A DNA stretch of 64,000 nucleotides, taken from NCBI GenBank assembly GCA_026936335.1, contig JAPMXV010000005.1, positions 336,636-400,635 on the forward strand, given 5' to 3'. This DNA is from Mantamonas sphyraenae. Lineage: Eukaryota > CRuMs > Mantamonadidae. This document shows positions 52,203 to 63,659 of this stretch, piece after piece. Within the stretch, counting starts at the first letter, position 1, and every line of letters starts with the position of its first letter. The notes beneath the pieces were generated by a model. It searched no databases and was not told where the DNA came from. It saw only the letters and a program-made list of their open reading frames with translations. A program made the position numbers and the translations under genes.

Positions 52203-55200
52203 TCATTCGAGGCGTTGGCGTTTGGAGGAGAGGAGGAGGAGGAGGAGGAGGAGGAAGGGTCTTTGCGCTTGGGGAGGGTGAAGGAGGGGATGGGGTGGGC
52301 GTTGACGAGAGCGAGAGTGGTGGGGCGTGTGTTGATGTGGGGTGTGATGCGGTCGATGAGGGTGTGGAGGAGGGTGTGCAGTGTGGCGTCGCTGGGTTTG
52401 GGTTTGTCGAGCCAGATGATCTTGAGGGAGAGGGTGGTGACACCGCGGTTGAGGGTGAGCTTGATGGCAGGTCGAACCTGCTTGTAGGTGAGGTGTGGCC
52501 TGAGGAGACGGACAAAGAAGGCCAGGTCGACAGGCGGCACGCCAACGTTGCCCAGCGCCAGGATGATGTGACGCACCAGGGACTGCAGGCTGCCGTTGTT
52601 GATCAGCTCACGCAGTGCATGGTTCTCGTTTGCGTGCTGATGGCGAGGGTGCTTGGCTGCGCGTGCCTTCATGTGTGCCAGCAGCGTCTGGAACTCCCGC
52701 GTCGTGCAGCTGCCACGCTCGTCGTTGGGATTGTGCTTTGCCCAGCCACTGCGCACAGACTCAGGATGCCACTTTCCCACCGTGTTGTTGGTATTCAGGT
52801 GGTGGTCGTAGTCGCATTGTGTCCAGTGTGGGTCGCTGTCGTTGTCAGCAGGGCGTCGTGCTTCCTGCAGGCACAGCTGGGTCTGCTCGTGCTCCTTCCA
52901 GGAGATGGGATGGGGCCTGTCGCCAAGGGTGTCCATCTCTGTCATGATAAGGTGGAGGAGGTCGTAGTTGGGCTCGCCGTGGTCGTGTGGCTCCTCCAGC
53001 CAGCACACCTTCAACCCAGCCTTTGTCACACCCATGGCCAGACCAGCGTTGGGGATGGCATTGATGCACGCCTGATGATCCACATTACGGCCGAGGAGGA
53101 TGAGGCAGAAGGACATGTCGCCCTGGGAGAGTGGAATGTTGCCCAGAGCGAGCTGAATCTGTCGGACGAGCGTTAACAGGGTGCCATGGCAGACCACAAC
53201 ACGCGCCTGCAGTGTCATCAGGTCGGGGATGTTGTCGATGGGATGCTCGTTGGCCAGGGTGTGCATGTGTCTCAGCAGTGCCGTGTGCTCCTTCTTGTTG
53301 CTGTGGCTGCGCTCGCTCTTGCGCCAGGACGTCCAGCCACTGCGCACAACGCCATCTGACAGTCCATCCTCCACGGCCATCTTCTCCTCCTTTGTGGGCT
53401 CGGGCAGAACGAGCTCGGTGATATCGAGGGCATTGACGTCGTCGGTGGTGGTGGGGCGGGTGGTGATGTGGGGTGTGATGCGGTCGATGAGGGTGTGGAG
53501 GAGGGTGTGCAGTGTGGCGTCGCTGGGTTTGGGGTTGTCAAGCCAGGCGATCTTGAGGGAGAGGGTGGTGACACCGCGAGTGAGGGTGTTGCTGATGGCA
53601 CCGTTCACATGCTCGTACGTGAGGTGTGGCCGGAGGAGGCGGATAAAGAAGGCCAGGTCGACAGGCGGCACGCCAACGTTGCCCAGTGCCAGGATGATGT
53701 GTCGCACCAGGGACAGATTGCTGCCGGTGTTGATCAACTCACGCAGTGCCTGGTGCTCGTGTGTGTGCTGATGGCGAGGGTGCTTGGCTGCGCGTGCCTT
53801 CATGTGTGCCAGAAGCGTCTGGAACTCCCGCACCGTGCAGCTGCCACGCTCGTCGGTCGCGTCACCCCGGGACTTGCTCCAGCCACTGCGCTCAGACTCA
53901 GGATGCCACTTTTCCACCTCGGTGGTGGTGAGGTGGTGGTCGTAGTCGCATTGTGTCCAATGTGGGTCGCTGTCGTTATCAGCAGGGTGTCGTGCTTCCT
54001 GCAGCCACAGCTGGGTCTGCTTGTGCTCCTTCCAGGTGATGGGATGGGGCCTGTTGCCGAAAGTGTCCATCTCTGTCATGAGCAGGTGGAGGAGGGCGTA
54101 GTTGGGGTCACCGTGGTCGTGTGGCTCCTCCAGCCAGCACACCTTCAACCCAGTCTTTGTCACACCCGTGGCCAGACCAGCGTCGTGGATGGCATGTCTG
54201 CACGCATTTTGATCCATACAACGGCCGAAAAGGGTGAGGCAGAAGGCCATGTCGCCCTGGGAGAGGGAAATGTTGCCCAGAGCGAGCAGGACCTGTCGCA
54301 CCAGCGTCAACAGGGTGCCATGGCAGACCACAACACGCGCCTGCAGGGTCATGAGGTCGGAGATGTTGTCGATGGGATGCTCGTTGGCCAGGGTGTGCAT
54401 GTGGTTCAGCAGTGCCGTGTGCTCCTTCTTGTTGCTGTGACTGCGCTCGACACTGATTCCCGCTGTCCACCCTTTGCGCACAACACCATCTGGAAACATG
54501 TTCGTCTTGTCCTCGCCTGCAGTTTTCTTCCGTGCGTCGGTGTCTCCGTTCTTTGCGCTCCTTGCCCGTGTGCTAGACGTTCCTGTCTCTGTGCCACTGC
54601 CAGGCGTGACCCTGAGCCTGCGCTGTCCACTGCCTTTCATCTTCTGTGGACCAGTACTGGTGAGGCCTCTGCGTCGTCGTGTGCGGACTTTTCTTGAGCG
54701 CCCCGAATGCCATGCGTCCGTGTCCTCCTGTTCCATGTCGTCTGTGTCGTCGTCGCTGTCGTCTGGCGGCATGTACTCCTCATCCATGGCATCACCAGTG
54801 TCCGAGAAGCTGAGTGCGCCCTGAGTTTCCAACTCGTCGTCCACGTGCTGCTGGCATGCGTTGTTTGCCTCGCCGTTTTCTTCGTACGCCTCCATCCATG
54901 AGCTGGCCACTCTGAGTTGCTGGAGATTGACCTTGGTTCACGGTGGCCAAAGTTCAGGAACATCAGGTCCTCCACGTTGCCGGTGTCTTGTGTGTGTGTG
55001 TCCTGGTCTGCGCCGTCGTCGTCGCTGTCTCCAGTCTGCCGTGTGGCCTGGTGGGAGGAGGACGACGATGTGGTGGTGGATGTGGTCCGTGTGATGCCGA
55101 CAAAGGCAGGGCTGATGCGTTTGGGGACGCGGTTGTGGTTTGTGGTGGGTTGAGCAGGCGGAGGGTGCAACGGAGGCTGAGCGAAGTGCATCTGGGCGGT

Positions 55201-55786
55201 TTGTCGCGGCTGAGGAGGCGGCGGAGGAGGGTAGGCGTAGTATGGGTGGCCCTGATGAGCATATGTGTGGTGCTGCTGGGGATGGGTGTTGACAGGGACC
55301 CAGATGATGGGTGGTTGTGGGTGCTGGTACGGGTTTTGTACGCCAGAGACGGGTAGCATGGTCGGAAACGGCTGGGCAGCCATGGGAGGGACAATGTACG
55401 CGTAGCTGTGGGGTGACGGGGAGGGGCAGGGCGGGGTGGGAACGGTGAGCGGAAGGCGGAATGGACGCCGTCAGAGCAGAAGTGGGGGTGAAGGGAGGCT
55501 GGAACGAGCAAAGAGGGAAACCGGAGGAGATTGGCAGACGGGGAAACTGGCAACGGGGAGGGCAGTGACAGGGAAGAGAGGATCGGAGAAGAGCGGAGAA
55601 GGCAGCAGCGGGGGTGATTGGGAAGTGGAGATGCAGAGGAGGAGTGCAGGGAAGCGACGGAGGCATTGGGGGGCAAGGAACAGGGAGGAGCGGGCAGTCA
55701 GAAAACGGAGTGGAAGGCAGAACGCACGCTGGGTAGGTGTTGGGTGTGGGTTGTTGCTTCGGAGTGCTTGAGTAGTCGTTGTCCAT
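52203..55786 (-). pseudogene. A-B module family, copy 1 (frameshifted twice)
   Basis: Exon 1 is 55786-55728 (MDNDYSSTPKQQPTPNTYPA) and exon 2 begins at 55405, with a 322-nt intron (donor GTGCGT, acceptor CAG). Compared with copies 2 and 3, a 4-nt deletion near 54909 (TCAT missing in plus-strand terms) separates the Pro-rich N-terminus from the module region. A 1-nt deletion near 52230 in the serine-coding GAG run loses the KRQRLE end and opens the frame to 52061. The frame between the two lesions is intact (about 900 residues) and encodes all four modules: A1 (about 54495-53920), B1 (53920-53450), A2 (53365-52790) and B2 (52790-52320). A shorter protein could start at the ATG at 54895, so it may be a pseudogene or a truncated gene. 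The giant receptor ATG lies only about 140 nt downstream. Confidence 0.75.
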
Positions 55787-55874
55787 GGTGGTGGTGGTGG
55801 TATTGGAGTGTATGTGGATTTTGTTGGACAGGTGGAGGGTGATGTGGGTGTTGGTGATACTTTGGTTGAAGGCG

Positions 55875-56045
55875 GATGGGTGGGGTGCACAGGTGGACGA
55901 GGATAAAGAGACGGGGTTGTTGATGAATGGTGAAGAGAGGGAGGCGATGTTGACTGTGGAGGGATGGAGGCGTATGTGGAGGAGAGAGGGTGGGAAGGGT
56001 GGGTGACACTGCCGGATGAGGTGATGGAGAGGGTGGTTGGGCGTA
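55875..56045 (+). pseudogene. Relic of an LRR-ankyrin gene 3' end (unit 1/2 junction)
   Basis: Read on the plus strand, WGAQVDEDKETGLLMNGEER aligns with WAPEVDGAMEAALMMNWEER of LRR-ankyrin 3. After a small frame change, GGATGGAGGCGTATG and GTGACACTGCCGGATGAGGT (GATGGAGAGGGTGGTTGG next) match the DNA for MEAY and LPDEVMERVVG of LRR-ankyrin 2 almost base for base. No open frame remains. This relic fills most of the 304 nt between copy 1 and copy 2. Confidence 0.8.
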
Positions 56046-56090
56046 TGGGGAGGTGAGGGTGAGTGGGAGGGAGTGGGAATGAAGGGTGGT

Positions 56091-59000
56091 TCATTCGAGG
56101 CGTTGCCGTTTCGAGGAGGAGGAGGAGGAGAAGGAGGAAGGGTCTTTGCGCTTGGGAAGGGTGAAGGAGGGGATGGGGTAGGCGTTGACGAGTGCGGAGG
56201 TGGTGGGGCGTGTGGTGATGTGGGGTGTGATGCGGTCGATGAGGGTGTGGAGGAGGGTGTGCAGCGTGGCGTCGCTGGGTTTGGGGTTGTCGAGCCAGGC
56301 GATCTTGAGGGAGAGGGCGGTGACACCGCGGGTAAGGTTGTGGCTGATGGCAGGTCGAATCTGCTTGTAGGTGAGGCGTGGCCTGAGGAGGCGGACAAAG
56401 AAGGCCAGGTCGACAGGCGGCACGCCAACGTTGCCCAGTGCCAGGATGATGTGTCGCAGCAGGGAGTGCAGGCTGCCGTTGTTGATGAGATCACGCAGTG
56501 CCTGGTGCTCGTGAGCGTGCTGATGGCGAGGGTGCTTGGCTGCACGTGTCTTCATGTGTGCCAGCAGCGTCTGGAACTCCCGCGCCGTGCAGCTGCCACG
56601 CTCGTCGCCGTGATTGGCACTGTTCCAGCCATCGCACAGACTCAGGATGCCACTTGTCCACCTTGGTGGTGGTGAGGTGGTGATCATAGTCGCAATGTGT
56701 CCAGTGTGGGTCGCTGTCGTTGTCAGCAGGGCGTCGTGCTTTCTGCAGCGACAGCTGGGTCTGCTCGTACTCCTTCCAGGTGGTGGGATGGGGCCTGTCG
56801 CCAAGGGTGTCCATCTCTGTCATGAACAGGTGGAGGAGGGCGTAGTTGGGGTCGCCGTGGTCGTGTGGCTCCTCCAGCCAGCACACCTTCAACCCAGCCT
56901 TTGTCACACCCATGGCCAGACCAGCGTGGATGATGGCATGGCTGCATGCATGTCGATCCATATCACAGCCGAGGAGGGTGAGGCAGAAGGCCATGTCACC
57001 CTGCGAGAGGGGAATGTTGCCCAGAGCGAGCTGAACCTGTCGGACCAGCGTGCTCAGGGTGCCATGGCAGACCACAACACGCGCCTGCAGGGTCATGAGG
57101 TCGGGGATGTTGTCGATAGGATGCTCGTTGGCCATGGTGTGCATGTGGTTCAGCAGTGCCGTGTGCTCCTTCTTGTTGCTGTGGCTGCGCTCGCTCTTGC
57201 GCCATGTTGTCCAGCCACTGCGCACAACGCCATCTGGCAGTCCATCCTCCTCCGCCATCTTCTCCTCCTCTGTGGGCTCGGGCAGAACAAGCTCTGGGAT
57301 GTCGAGGGTGTTGATTTCATCGGTGGTGGTGGGGCGAGTGGTGATGTGGGGTGTGATGCGGTCGATGAGGGTGTGGAGGAGGGTGTGCAGTGTGGCGTCG
57401 CTGGGTTGAGGTTTGTCGAGCCAGGCGATCTTGAGGGAGAGGGAGGTGACGCCGCGGGTGAGGGTGTTGCTGATGGCAGTTGAGACCTGGTGGTAGTTGA
57501 GGTGTGGACTGAGGAGGCGGACAAAGAAGGCCAGGTCGACAGGCGGCACGCCAACGTTGCCCAGCGCCAGGATGATGTGTCGCAGCAGGGAGTTCAGGCT
57601 GCCGTTGTTGATCAGCTCACGCAGTGCATGGTGCTCGTGTGTGTGCTGATGGCGAGGGTGCTTGGCTGCGCGTGCCTTCATGTGTGCCAGCAGCGTCTGG
57701 AACTCCCGAGGCGTGCAGCTGCCACGCTCGTCGCCGGTCTTGCTCCAGCCACTGCGCACAGACACCGTATGCCACTTGTCCACCTTGGTGGTGGTGAGGT
57801 GGTGGTCGTAGTCGCATTGTGTCCAGTGTGGGTCGCTGTCGTTGTCAGCAGGGCGTCGTGCTTTCTGCAGCCACAGATGGGTCTGCTTGTGCTCCTTCCA
57901 GGTCGTGGGATGGGGCCTGTCGCCAAGGGTGTCCATCTCTGTCATGAGCAGGTGGAGGAGGGCGTAGTTGGGGTCGCCGTGGTCGTGCGGCTCCTCCAGC
58001 CAGCACACCTTCAACCCAGCATTTGTCACACCCATGGCCAGACCAGCGTGGTCAATGGCAAGGCTGCACGCCTGTTGATCCGTGTCACGGCCGAGAAGGG
58101 AGAGGCAGAAGGCCATGTCGCCCTGGGAGAGGGGAATGTTGCCGAGGGCAAGCTGAGCCTGTCGGACCAGCGCCAACAGAGTGCCATGGCAGACCACAAC
58201 ACGCGCCTGCAGGGTCATCAGGACGGGGATGTCGTCGATGGGATGCTCGTTGGCCAGGTTGTGCATGTGCTTCAGCAGTGCCGTGTGCTCCTTCTTGTTG
58301 CTGTGGCTGCGCTCGCTCTTGCGCCAGTTTGACCAGCCATTGCTCACAACACCATCTGGCAACTTGTTCGTCTTGTCCACGCCTGCTTTCTTCCGTGCGC
58401 CGGTGTCTCCGCTGTTGGCCCTCCTTGCTCGTGTGCTTGACGTTCCTGTCTCTGTGCCTCTGCCAGCCGTGACCCTGCCCCTGCGCTGTCCGCTGCCTTT
58501 CGTCTGTTGTGAAACAGCATGTTGACTGCTGTGGACTCTGCGTTGTCGTGTGCGGCCTCTAATTGTGAGTCTCGGCTGCCATTCGCTTTTGTCCTCCTGC
58601 TCCATGTCGTCTGTGTCGTCGTCGCTCTCGTTGTGTGGCATGTACTCCTCATCCATGGCATCACCAGTGTCTGCGAGGCTGAGTGCGCCCTGAGTTTCCA
58701 TCTCGTTGTCCACGTGCTGCTGGGTTGGGTCGTTTGCCTCGCCGTTTTCTTCGTACGCCTCCATCCCTGAGCTGGTCATCCACTCTGAGTTGCTGGACAT
58801 TGACCGTGGTTCACGGTGGCCAAAGTTCAGGAACATCAGGTCCTCCACGTTGCCGGTGTCTTGTGTGTGTGTGTCCTGGTCTGCGCCGTCGTCGTCGCTG
58901 TCTCCAGTCTGCCGTGTGGCCTGGTGGGAGGAGGACGACGATGTGGTGGTGGATGTGGTCCGTGTGATGCCGACAAAGGCAGGGCTGACGCGTTTGGGGA

Positions 59001-59662
59001 CGCCGTTGTGGTTTGTGGTGGGTTGAGCAGGCGGAGGGTGCAACGGAGTCTGAGCGACGTGCATCTGGGCGGTTTGTCGCGGCTGAGGAGGCGGCGGAGG
59101 AGGGTAGGCGTAGTATGGGTGGCCGTGATGAGGATATACGTGCTGCTGCTGGGAATGGGTGTTGACAGGGACCCAGATGATGGGTGGTTGTGGGTGCTGG
59201 TACGGGTTTTGTACGCCAGAGAAGGGCAGCATGTTCGGAAACGGCTGGGCAGCCATGGGAGGGACCATGTACCCATAGCTGTGGGGGAGACGGGGAGGGG
59301 GATGGGCGGGGTGGGAACGGTGAGCGGAAGGGGGGATGGACGCCGTCAAGGCAGAAGCGGGGATGAAGGGAGGCCGGAACGCGCAAAGAGGGAAAACGGA
59401 GGAGATTGGCAGACGGGGAAACTGGCAACGGGGAGGGCAGTGACAGGGGAGAGGGGATCGGAGAAGAGCGGAGAAGGCAGCAGCGGTGGTGATGGGGAAG
59501 TGGAGATGCAGGGAAGGAGGGCAGGGAAGCGACGGAGGCATGGAGGAGGCGAGGAAGCGGGAGAAGCGCGCAGTCAGAAAACGGAGTGGAAGGCAGAACG
59601 CACGTTGGGTAGGTGTTGGGTGTGTGTTGTTGCTTCGGAGTGCTCGAGTAGTCTTTGTCCAT
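56091..59662 (-). pseudogene. A-B module family, copy 2 (frameshift in last module)
   Basis: Exon 1 is 59662-59604 and exon 2 begins at 59278, with a 325-nt intron (donor GTGCGT, acceptor CAG). Translation runs through the Pro/Gln-rich N-terminus, acidic and basic linkers and modules A1 (about 58370-57790), B1 (57790-57330) and A2 (57245-56660). A 2-nt deletion near 56630, relative to copies 1 and 3, then shifts the frame inside the B2 opening motif (VRSGW). The shifted frame ends at 56491, giving about 948 residues. In the original frame the rest of B2 and the KRQRLE tail are undamaged down to 56091, so the lesion looks recent. It could be expressed as a protein lacking the last module. Confidence 0.78.
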
Positions 59663-59754
59663 GGTGGTGGTGGTGGAACTGGAGTGTATGTGGATTGTGT
59701 TGGACTGGTGGAGGGTGTTGTGGCTGTTGGTGATACTTTTGGTTGAAGGCGGAT

Positions 59755-59940
59755 GGGTGGGCTCCACAGGTGGATGAGGCGATGGAGGTGGCGTTGGTGA
59801 TGAATGGGGAAGGGAGGGAGGGGATGTTTGGGTGAGATGGGATGGAGGCGTATGTGGTGGAGAGAGGGTGGGGAGGGTGGGTGACACTGCCAAATGAGGT
59901 GATGGAGAGGGTGATTGGGTGGGTGGGGAGGGGAGAGTGA
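59755..59940 (+). pseudogene. Relic of an LRR-ankyrin gene 3' end (unit 2/3 junction)
   Basis: On the plus strand this reads WAPQVDEAMEVALVMNGEGR, then GMF and an in-frame stop. The DNA for GMEAY and for the LPDEVMER motif follows (GTGACACTGCCAAATGAGGT, then GATGGAGAGGGTGATTGG). It is better preserved at its start than the relic at 55875 but carries different lesions. It fills most of the 309 nt between copies 2 and 3. Confidence 0.8.
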
Positions 59941-59971
59941 GTGGGGAGGGTGTGGGAATGAAAAAGGTGGT

Positions 59972-62900
59972 TCATTCGAGGCGTTGGCGTTTGGAGGAGG
60001 AGGAGGAGGAGGAGGAGGAGGAGAATGTGGAGGAGGAGGGGTCTTTGCGCTTGGGGAGGGTGAAGGAGGGGATGGGGTAGGCGTTGACGAGCGCGGTGGT
60101 GGTGGGGCGGGTGGTGATGTGGGGTGTGATGCGGTCGATGAGGGTGTGGAGGAGGGTGTGCAGTGTGGCGTCGCTGGGTTTGGGGGTGTCGAGCCAGGCG
60201 ATCTTGAGGGAGAGGGAGGTGACCCCGCGGGTGAGGGTGTGGTTGATGGCTCCTTGCACCTGCTTGTAGGTGAGCTGTGGTCTGAGGAGGCGGACAAAGA
60301 AGGCCAGGTCGACAGGCGGCACGCCAACGTTGCCCAACGCCAGGATGATGTGTCGCACCAGGGACATCTTGCTGCCGGTGTTGATCAGCTCACGCAGTGC
60401 CTGGTGCTCGTGTGCATGCTGATGGAGAGGATGCTTGGCTGCCCGTGCCTTCATGTGTGCCATCAGCGTCTGGAACTCCCGCGCCGTGCAGCTGCCACGC
60501 TCGTCGGCCTTGTTGCTCCAGCCACTGCGCACAGACTCAGGATGCCACTTTTCCACCTTGGCTCTGGTGAGGTGGTGGTCGTAGTCGCATTGTGTCCAGT
60601 GTGGGTCGCTGTCGTTGTCAGCAGGGCGTCGTGCTTCCTGCAGCCACAGCTGGGTCTGCTTCTGCTCCTTCCAGGTGGTTGGGTGGGGCCTGTCGCCGAG
60701 AGTGTCCATCTCTGTCATGAGCAGGTGGAGGAGGGCATAGTTGGGGTCGCCATGGTCGTGAGGCTCCTCCAGCCAGCACACCTTCAACTCAGCCTTGGTC
60801 ACACCCATGGCCAGACCAGCGTCTTTGATGCCACTGCCACACGCATTTTGATCCATGTCATGGCCGAGAAGGGTGAGGAAGAAGGCCATGTCGCCCTGGG
60901 AGAGGGGAATGTTGCCCAGAGCGAGCTGTATCTGTCGCACGAGCGTGGCCAGGGTGCCATGGCAAATTACAACACGCGCCTGCAGGGTCATGATGTCCGG
61001 GATGTCGTCGATGGGATGCTCATTGGCCAGGGTGTGCATGTGGTTCAGCAGTACCGTGTGCTCCTTCTTGTTGCTGTGCATGCGCTCGCTCTTGCGCCAC
61101 TGCGTCCAGACACTGCGCACAACGCCATCTGGCAGTCCATCCTCCACGGCCACCGTCTCCTCCTCTGTCGGCTCGGTCAGAACAAGCTCGGGGATGGGGT
61201 AGGCGTTGACGAGTGTATAGGTGGTGGGGCGGGTGGTGATGTGGGGTGTGATGCGGTCGATGAGGGTGTGGAGGAGGGTGTGCAGTGTGGCGTCGCTGGG
61301 TTTGGGGTTGTCGAGCCAGGCGATCTTGAGGGAGAGGGAGGTGACACCGCGGTTGAGTGTGTTCTTGATGGTACCTTGCACCTGCTTGTAGGTGAGGCGT
61401 GGCCTGAGAAGGCGGACAAAGAAGGCCAGGTCGACAGGCGGCACGCCAACGTTGCCCAGCGCCAGGATGATGTGTCGCAGCAGGGACAGCTGGCTACCGT
61501 TGTTGATCAGTTCACGCAGTGCCTGGATCTCGTGTGCGTGCTGATGGCGCGGGTACTTGGCTGCGCGTGCCTTCATGTGTGCCAGCAGCGTCTGGAACTC
61601 CCGCGCCGTGCAGCTGCTCCGCTCGTCGTTGTGCAGGTTTGTGCTCCAGCTATTGCGCACGGACTCAGGGTGCCACTTGTCCACCTTGGTGGTGGTGAGG
61701 TGGTGGTCGTAGTCGCATTGTGTCCAGTGCGGGTCGCTGTCGTTGTCGGCAGGGCGTCGTGCTTCCTGCAGCAACAGCTGGGTCTCCTCGTGCTCCTTCC
61801 AGGTGGTGGGATGGGGCTTGTTGCTGAGAGTGTCCCCCTCTGTCATGAGAAGGTGGAGGAGGGCGTAGTTGGGGTCACCGTGGTCGGGTGGCTCCTCCAG
61901 CCAGCACACCTTCAACCCAGCCTTTGTCACACCCATGGCCAGACCAGCGCTGGTAATGACTTTGCTGCACGAGTATTGATCCATGTCACGTCCGAGAAGG
62001 GTGAGGCAGAAGGCCATGTCTCCCTGGGAGAGGGGAATGTTGCCCAGAGTGAGCTGAATCTGTCGGACCAGCGTCAACAGGGTGCCATGGCAGACCACAA
62101 CACGCGCCTGCAGGGTCATCAGGTCGGGGATGTCGTCGATGGGATGCTCGTTGGCCAGGTTGTGCATGTGCTTCAGCAGTGCCGTGTGCTCCTTCTTGTT
62201 GCTGTGGCTGCGCTCGTCGCCACGCCAGTTCTGCGACCACCCTTTGCGCACAACACCACCTGGCAACTTGTTGTCCTTGTTCGCGCCTGATTTCTTCCGT
62301 GCGCCGGAGTCTCCGTTCTTGGCCCTTCCTGCCCGTGTGCTCGACGTTCCTGTCTCTGTGCCTCTGCCAGCCGTGACTCTGAGCCTGCGCTGTCCGCTGC
62401 CTTCCATCTTCTGTGGACCAGCACGACGGTTGATATGGCCTCTGCGTCGTCGTGTGCGGCCTCTACTTGTGCGTCTCGGTTGCCATTCGTCCGTGTCCTC
62501 CTGCTCCATGTCGTCTGTGTCGTTGTCGCTGTCGTCTTGCGGCATGTACTCCTCATCCATGGCATCACCAGTGTCTGCAATGAAGAGTGGGCCCTGAGTT
62601 TCCAACTCGTCGTCCACGTGCTGCTGGGTTGCGTCGTTTGCCTCGCCGTCTTCTTCGTACGCCTCCATCCCTGAGCTGGTCATCCAGTCTGAGTTGCTGG
62701 AGATTGACCGTGCTTCACGATGGCCGAAGTTCAGGAACATCAGGTCCTCCACGTCGCCGGTGTCATGTGTGTGTGTGTCCTGGTCTGCGTCGTCGGCGTC
62801 GCTGTCTCCAGTCTGTCGTGTGGCCTGGTTGGAGGAGGACGACGATGTGGTGGTGGGTGTGGTCCGTGTGATGCCAACAAAGGCAGGGCCGACGCGTTTG

Positions 62901-63564
62901 GGGACACTGTTGTGGTTTGTGGCGGGATGAGCAGGCGGAGGGTGCAACGGAGGCTGAGCAAAGTGCACCTGGGTGGTTTGTCGCGGCTGAGGAGGCGGCG
63001 GAGGAGAGTAGGCGTAGTATGGGTGGCCCTGATGAGCATATGCGGGGTGCTGCTGGGGGTGGGTGTTGACAGGGACCCAGATGATGGGTGGTTGTGGGTG
63101 CTGGTACGGGTTTTGTACGCCAGAGACGGGTAGCATGGTCGGAAACGGCTGGGCAGCCATGGGAGGGACCATGTACCCGTAGCTGTGGGGGAGACGGGGA
63201 TGGGCACAGTGGGGTGGTAACTGTGAGTGCAAGGCGGTATGGACGCCGTCAGGGCAGAAGCGGTGTGAAGGGAGGCCGAAACGAGCAGAGAGGGAAAACG
63301 GAGGAGATTGGCAGACGGGGAAACTGGCAACGGGGAGGGCAGTGACAGGGGAGAGGGGATCAGAGAAAAGCGGAGAAGGCAGCAACGGTGATGATGGGGA
63401 AGTGGAGATGCAGGGGAGGAGTGCAGGGAAGCGACGGAGGCATGGAGGAGGCAAGGAAGCGAGAGAAGCGGGCAGTCAGAAAACGGAGTGGAAGGCAGAA
63501 CGCACGCTGGGTAGGTGTTGGGTGTGTGTTGTTGCTTCGGAGTGCAGGAATAGTCCTTGGCCAT
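59972..63564 (-). CDS. A-B module family, copy 3: intact subtelomeric gene of unknown function
   Basis: Exon 1 is 63564-63506 (MAKDYSCTPKQQHTPNTYPA) and exon 2 is 63182-59972. The 323-nt intron has donor GTGCGT and acceptor CAG; the phase-2 join gives 1,089 residues. The order is a Pro/Gln/His-rich N-terminus with YGYMVPPMAAQPFP and QPPIIWVPVNTHPQQ, an acidic stretch with EDLMFLNFGHRE, a second acidic box (MDEEYMPQDDSDNDTDDMEQ) and an Arg-rich region (RGRTRRRRGHINRR). Four helical modules follow: A1 (about 62265-61690), B1 (61690-61215), A2 (61135-60560) and B2 (60560-60090). The tail LPKRKD-Ser run-KRQRLE suggests nuclear import. A and B modules are homologous: LVRQIQLTLGNIPLSQGDMA versus LLRHIILALGNVGVPPVDLA. 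I recognise no known domain. Each module has a variable xx-A/V/G/T-I-xx site. Confidence 0.82.
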
Positions 63565-63659
63565 GGTGGTGGTGGTGGTACTGGAGTGTATGCGGATTGT
63601 GTTGGACTGGTGGAGGGAGTTGTGGGTGTTGGTGACACTTTTGGTTGAAGGCGGATGGG
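63565..63659. promoter_or_regulatory. Upstream flank of the telomere-proximal A-B gene
   Basis: About 95 nt upstream of the copy 3 ATG still match the upstream DNA of copies 1 and 2 (GGTGGTGGTGGTAYTGGAGT, later TTTTGGTTGAAGGCGGATGG). A promoter conserved between copies would lie here. No TATA-like element is evident. Confidence 0.35.

Noticed and set aside
56491..60327. One continuous ORF of 1,278 codons joining the end of copy 3 to copy 2
   Set aside because: Its first 300-odd codons are an off-frame reading of the B2 module of copy 3, intergenic DNA and the copy 2 intron (Pro/Ser/His-rich). Conserved exon 1 and splice sites give the correct start at 59662.
59915..62290. 791-codon plus-strand ORF antisense to A-B copy 3, with similar ORFs opposite copies 1 and 2
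   Set aside because: It mirrors the codon structure of the minus-strand gene (GC-rich third positions), has no start context, runs past module borders and includes Gly/Val-rich low-complexity sequence. The minus-strand reading explains the splice sites and conserved motifs.
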